Of a stretch of 64,000 nucleotides of DNA, positions 60,362-64,000 are shown one piece after another (position 1 is the first letter of the stretch; the number at the start of each line of letters is the position of its first letter). Under the pieces are notes generated by a model. It did no database searches, was not told where the DNA came from, and saw only the letters and a list, made by a program, of their open reading frames with translations. Source of the stretch: Phytobacter palmae (GTDB lineage: Bacteria; Pseudomonadota; Gammaproteobacteria; Enterobacterales; Enterobacteriaceae); NCBI GenBank assembly GCA_900112785.1, contig FONB01000007.1:248001-312000 (forward strand). Reading direction: 5' to 3'. The position numbers were made by a program, and so were the translations under genes.

Positions 60362-61588
60362 ATGCAAAACATAAAAAAATTAGAATCATTGACGTCGCTA
60401 AGGTTTTTTGCAGCGGCTATGATTGTTTTAGGTCATGGCCATGGGCTATTTGGTTCTATGGGGCTTGCAACGACCTACTCGTTAGCTCAAGGGGTTTCTT
60501 TCTTTTTTGTTCTGTCAGGCTTTATTCTTACATATAACTATCCAAAACTTGCTTCATTTTCTGATGTAAAAAGCTTCTATGTCGCAAGGTTTGCAAGGAT
60601 TTTTCCTTCTCATATCGCTGCGATGCTGCTCCTCGTATTATTTACAGGTGGAATAAACCAGGGATGGCTTCAGGGTGGGGCGATTGTTTTTACTGGGTTG
60701 ATGCACGCATTGTTGTTACAGTCTTTAGTTCCATTAAAAGATGTGTTTCTCACTTTTAATGGGGTTTCCTGGAGTATCTCTACTGAGATGTTCTTTTATT
60801 TATTATTTCCTTTACTCATTACCAGTATTGTTCCTGGTAAATGGATGAAATTACTTATAGTTTCACTTATGGTGATCTTTCATCTCTGTTTTGGTATTTT
60901 ATGGAATGTTTCACCAGATGAAGGTGGAAGCCAATTTAGTTTAATGGGTTTATTATATATAAATCCTTGGGTAAGGGTTTTCGAGTTTTACATTGGCGTT
61001 TTAGCTTGTAAGTTTTATATGAAAACATGCAATACTAATACTGTTGCAAAGATTTCAAATTCCTTTTTTTCTTTTGCAGAATTGGCGACAGTTGTGTTTG
61101 CATTATTCACTATGTGGCTTTCACCACGTCTCATAGCTTTCTTAGGCTTGGGCAATCAAGCGGGCACTGTTTTAAGTTATTATTTATCTAAAAGTGGTTC
61201 TGTATTTTCTTTTGCATTTCTAATTCTCGTTTTTGCGTATGGAAAAGGGTATCTGCATAGATTTTTATCTAACAAGATATTTATTCTATTAGGCGAAATA
61301 AGCTTTGCTCTGTATCTGGTCCATATGAGCGTTCTTGTCTGGTTCCAGAAAAATTTGACTGTTTTTGCTGGATATTCAACAACGAAACAGGCAGTTATTT
61401 TTTGGGGCATCTCACTCATAACCGCATGGTTTTTACATCGCTTGATAGAGTTACCATGCAGAAAAATAATTATAGACTGGTATAAAACTCGTACCTTCTC
61501 TTTCTCTGTTTTTAGCAACTCTCTGTTTTTCAATGCTTTATTTATGATCGCATTATTTTCTTGTATCAAGATTTTTGCACCACTCTAA
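60362..61588 (+). CDS. Acyltransferase 3 family membrane protein (OafA-like), probable O-antigen O-acetyltransferase
   Basis: A 408-residue integral membrane protein with about ten helices. LTSLRFFAAAMIVLGHGHG carries the conserved His of the family, SFFFVLSGFILTYNY and RFARIFPSH follow. Family members transfer acetyl groups across the membrane to lipopolysaccharide. The gene is the most AT-rich of the window and lies last before gnd, which suggests recent gain. Confidence 0.88.
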   Translation: MQNIKKLESLTSLRFFAAAMIVLGHGHGLFGSMGLATTYSLAQGVSFFFVLSGFILTYNYPKLASFSDVKSFYVARFARIFPSHIAAMLLLVLFTGGINQGWLQGGAIVFTGLMHALLLQSLVPLKDVFLTFNGVSWSISTEMFFYLLFPLLITSIVPGKWMKLLIVSLMVIFHLCFGILWNVSPDEGGSQFSLMGLLYINPWVRVFEFYIGVLACKFYMKTCNTNTVAKISNSFFSFAELATVVFALFTMWLSPRLIAFLGLGNQAGTVLSYYLSKSGSVFSFAFLILVFAYGKGYLHRFLSNKIFILLGEISFALYLVHMSVLVWFQKNLTVFAGYSTTKQAVIFWGISLITAWFLHRLIELPCRKIIIDWYKTRTFSFSVFSNSLFFNALFMIALFSCIKIFAPL

Positions 61589-61732
61589 CTTTTGGTGTAT
61601 TTCACTCTTAGGGTGAAATGTGTTGATGTTAGCCTTGACTGGCCTGAACTGGCTTTTGTGAGTTAACATTCCTGATACTTAAGCCCGAAAGCACGCGATC
61701 TTTCGGGTGTTCACACCTGACAGGAGTAAGTA
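61589..61732 (+). other. gnd leader region
   Basis: Holds a weak stem (ATTTCACTC with GGGTGAAAT, near 61601-61621) that may end the O-antigen transcript, a TTGACT at 61635-61640 that may be a -35, and a perfect hairpin (CCCGAAAG with CTTTCGGG, 61684-61707) 25 nt before the gnd start. CAGGAG provides the ribosome binding site. Confidence 0.55.
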
Positions 61733-63139
61733 ATGTCTAAGCAACAAATCGGCGTTGTTGGTATGGCCGTGATGGGGCGCAACCTTGCGCTTAACATCGA
61801 AAGCCGTGGCTATACCGTTTCCGTTTTCAACCGCTCCCGCGATAAGACCGAAGAAGTGATTGCTGAGAACCCCGGCAAGAAACTGGTTCCTTATTACACT
61901 GTTAAAGAGTTTGTTGAATCCTTAGAAACTCCCCGTCGTATCCTGTTGATGGTGAAAGCGGGCGCTGGCACTGATGCTGCTATTGACTCTCTGAAACCCT
62001 ATCTGGAAAAAGGCGACATCATCATTGATGGCGGTAATACCTTCTTCCAGGACACCATTCGTCGTAATCGTGAGCTTTCTGCCGAGGGCTTTAACTTCAT
62101 CGGTACCGGTGTTTCCGGTGGTGAAGAGGGGGCGCTGAAAGGCCCATCCATTATGCCTGGCGGTCAGAAAGATGCTTACGAACTGGTCGCGCCGATCCTG
62201 ACCAAAATTGCAGCCGTTGCTGAAGATGGCGAGCCTTGTGTAACTTATATCGGGGCTGACGGCGCGGGCCATTACGTCAAAATGGTGCATAACGGTATTG
62301 AGTATGGTGACATGCAATTGATTGCAGAGGCCTACTCACTGCTGAAAGGCGGTCTTAACCTGTCTAACGAAGAACTGGCCACCACTTTCAGCGAATGGAA
62401 TAAAGGCGAGCTGAGCAGCTACCTGATCGACATCACCAAGGACATCTTCACCAAGAAAGATGAAGAGGGTAATTATCTGGTCGATGTGATTCTGGACGAA
62501 GCGGCCAACAAAGGTACCGGTAAATGGACCAGTCAGAGCTCTCTGGATCTCGGCGAACCGCTTTCCCTGATCACTGAATCCGTATTTGCACGCTATATTT
62601 CTTCGTTGAAAGAACAGCGTGTTGCCGCATCTAAAGTTCTGAGCGGCCCACAGGCGCAACCTGCTGGTGACAAAGTGCAATTTATCGAGAAAGTCCGTCG
62701 CGCACTCTACCTGGGTAAAATCGTCTCTTATGCGCAGGGTTTCTCTCAGTTGCGTGCCGCGTCTGACGAATACAACTGGGATCTGAACTACGGCGAAATC
62801 GCGAAAATTTTCCGCGCCGGCTGCATCATCCGTGCTCAGTTCCTGCAGAAAATTACCGATGCATACGCAGAAACGCCAGCCATTGCTAACCTGCTGCTGG
62901 CACCTTACTTTAAGAAAATCGCTGATGAGTATCAGCAGGCGCTGCGTGATGTTGTAGCCTATGCCGTGCAAAATGGTATTCCGGTGCCGACTTTTGCCGC
63001 TGCGGTTGCCTATTATGATAGCTACCGTGCTGCTGTATTGCCTGCCAACCTGATCCAGGCTCAACGTGATTATTTTGGCGCACATACTTACAAACGTACT
63101 GATAAAGAGGGCGTATTCCATACGGAATGGCTTGATTAA
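61733..63139 (+). CDS. gnd: 6-phosphogluconate dehydrogenase (decarboxylating)
   Basis: A 468-residue pentose phosphate pathway enzyme converting 6-phosphogluconate to ribulose-5-phosphate with [19 protein letters not shown] binds [15 protein letters not shown] and [14 protein letters not shown] contain the catalytic Lys and Glu, and the C-terminal tail [15 protein letters not shown] closes the neighbouring active site. Same length as in E. coli. It marks the right border of the O-antigen locus and its base composition returns to the housekeeping level. The gnd gene often carries recombination breakpoints because of selection on the neighbouring O-antigen. Confidence 0.99.
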   Translation: MSKQQIGVVGMAVMGRNLALNIESRGYTVSVFNRSRDKTEEVIAENPGKKLVPYYTVKEFVESLETPRRILLMVKAGAGTDAAIDSLKPYLEKGDIIIDGGNTFFQDTIRRNRELSAEGFNFIGTGVSGGEEGALKGPSIMPGGQKDAYELVAPILTKIAAVAEDGEPCVTYIGADGAGHYVKMVHNGIEYGDMQLIAEAYSLLKGGLNLSNEELATTFSEWNKGELSSYLIDITKDIFTKKDEEGNYLVDVILDEAANKGTGKWTSQSSLDLGEPLSLITESVFARYISSLKEQRVAASKVLSGPQAQPAGDKVQFIEKVRRALYLGKIVSYAQGFSQLRAASDEYNWDLNYGEIAKIFRAGCIIRAQFLQKITDAYAETPAIANLLLAPYFKKIADEYQQALRDVVAYAVQNGIPVPTFAAAVAYYDSYRAAVLPANLIQAQRDYFGAHTYKRTDKEGVFHTEWLD

Positions 63140-63168
63140 TTAGTTGATTTTTTAATGTCAGTATATAC

Positions 63169-63198
63169 AAGGCCATCCAAAAGGATGGCCTTATTTTG
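63169..63198 (+). terminator. Rho-independent terminator downstream of gnd
   Basis: A 10-bp perfect stem (AAGGCCATCC with complement), AAAA loop, then ATTTTG. It lies 30 nt beyond the gnd stop. Confidence 0.9.
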
Positions 63199-63288
63199 AA
63201 ATAAGTTTTAATTTAAAGTTATTTCTGATCTTTTCGAATGTAAAAGGAATAACATAAATCTCATTTGATTAAAGGCATTAATGCAATC

Positions 63289-64000
63289 ATGCGCAAAGAT
63301 ATAATAATTGTCGGCGGTGGTTTTTTTGGAATGTACCTTGCCGAGCAATTTTCTCTGTTAGGACACGGAGTCAAACTCTTTGAGAAAGAGAGTAACTATA
63401 TGTCCCGCGCGTCTTATAATAATCAGGCCCGTGTGCATAATGGTTACCACTATCCCCGAAGCATTTTAACCGCTTTACGCTCTCGTATCTCTTTTCCTCG
63501 CTTTGTTGAAGAGTTTAGAGATTGTGTCGATTCGGATTTTGATAAATATTATCTAATCAGCGAAATGTTGGGCAAAGTGTCGGCGGGTCAGTTCCGTATG
63601 TTCTGCAAGCGTATTGGTGCCGATTGCGATGTGGCGCCTGCTAAAATTCAGAACATGGTCAATCCGCAACTGATCGACGCCTGTTTTACGGTCAAGGAAT
63701 TTGCGTTCGATGCATTCAAGCTTCGTGACATGATGTTGCAACGACTGGAGAGTTCTACCGCTGAATACCGTTGTGGTTACTCAGTTGATAAAGTTGAAAG
63801 CAGTAATAACAGAATTACAGCATATGTACGCAACATAACCAGTGGGGAGGTTGAGACCCACCATGCTGATCACGTCTTTAATTGCACCTATTCACATTTG
63901 AATTATTTGCTTGATAACTCCGGGATTGAACTCATCCCCCTTAAGCATGAAATGACAGAAATGTGCCTGGTTGATGTACCTGATGAATTAAAAAAAACCG
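63289..64000 (+). CDS. FAD-dependent oxidoreductase, N-terminal part (runs off the window)
   Basis: An open frame from ATG 63289 to the end of the window, 237 codons without a stop. The N-terminus MRKDIIIVGGGFFGMYLAEQ is an FAD-binding beta-alpha-beta (GGGFFG), with an acidic residue ending strand 2 (LFEKE), and RASYNNQARVHNGYHYPRS is a DAO-type second motif. It resembles FAD oxidoreductases of the glycine/D-amino-acid oxidase fold seen next to surface polysaccharide loci. It starts 97 nt after the gnd terminator and has a weak ribosome binding site. Function and the remaining two-thirds are unknown; UDP-galactopyranose mutase is less likely because its N-terminal pattern differs. Confidence 0.75.
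   Translation, partial: MRKDIIIVGGGFFGMYLAEQFSLLGHGVKLFEKESNYMSRASYNNQARVHNGYHYPRSILTALRSRISFPRFVEEFRDCVDSDFDKYYLISEMLGKVSAGQFRMFCKRIGADCDVAPAKIQNMVNPQLIDACFTVKEFAFDAFKLRDMMLQRLESSTAEYRCGYSVDKVESSNNRITAYVRNITSGEVETHHADHVFNCTYSHLNYLLDNSGIELIPLKHEMTEMCLVDVPDELKKT

Noticed and set aside
1-64000. tRNA, rRNA, IS or phage integration in the window
   Set aside because: I saw no tRNA-like cloverleaf, no transposase or integrase gene and no flanking direct repeats around the O-antigen locus.

Overview
The window comes from the chromosome of a gamma-proteobacterium of the family Enterobacteriaceae. Gene content, order and protein lengths follow the Escherichia/Salmonella/Citrobacter/Enterobacter pattern: baeS-mdtDCBA, yegD, alkA, dgcE, udk, dcd, asmA, yegH, the wza-wcaM colanic acid operon, galF, an O-antigen locus and gnd. 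The proteins are clearly diverged from E. coli K-12 and the yegI-yegL block between mdtA and yegD is missing, so an Enterobacter-like or other sister genus is more likely than E. coli. I cannot fix the genus from sequence alone. No tRNA, rRNA, CRISPR array, IS element or prophage is visible.

Layout. (1) 1-9161, minus strand: 5' end of baeS and the overlapping mdtABCD efflux operon. (2) 9555-20353: housekeeping genes yegD, alkA, dgcE, udk, dcd, asmA, yegH. (3) 20354-43982, plus strand: a regulatory region with RcsAB-like boxes and a JUMPStart/ops element, then the complete colanic acid operon wza-wzb-wzc-wcaA-B-C-D-E-F-gmd-fcl-gmm-wcaI-cpsB-cpsG-wcaJ-wzxC-wcaK-wcaL-wcaM. Three related GC-rich palindromic elements sit in its intergenic gaps. 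(4) 44161-45054 galF with a strong terminator, then a second JUMPStart/ops element. (5) 45460-61588: a visibly more AT-rich O-antigen locus, rmlBADC, a GT2 glycosyltransferase, wzm-wzt (ABC exporter), a 1415-residue multidomain protein, two related GT4 glycosyltransferases flanking a nucleotide-sugar epimerase, and a membrane acyltransferase. (6) gnd, its terminator, and the 5' part of a FAD-dependent oxidoreductase gene that runs off the window.

How it works together. The colanic acid genes make GDP-L-fucose (cpsB, cpsG, gmd, fcl), build and decorate a lipid-linked repeat unit (wcaJ, GTs, acetyl- and pyruvyltransferases), flip and polymerise it (wzxC, wcaD), and export it (wza/wzb/wzc). The O-antigen locus makes dTDP-L-rhamnose and has no wzx or wzy. 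Its polymer should therefore be finished in the cytoplasm and exported by Wzm/Wzt. Wzt has a C-terminal extension of the carbohydrate-binding type.

The most interesting object is the 1415-residue protein at 52330-56577: two methyltransferase domains, a helical region, a coiled coil of eight exact-length 21-residue repeats, a second coil with a basic segment, and a C-terminal GT4 domain. By analogy with WbdD it is a candidate combined terminator, molecular ruler and glycosyltransferase that sets O-antigen chain length.
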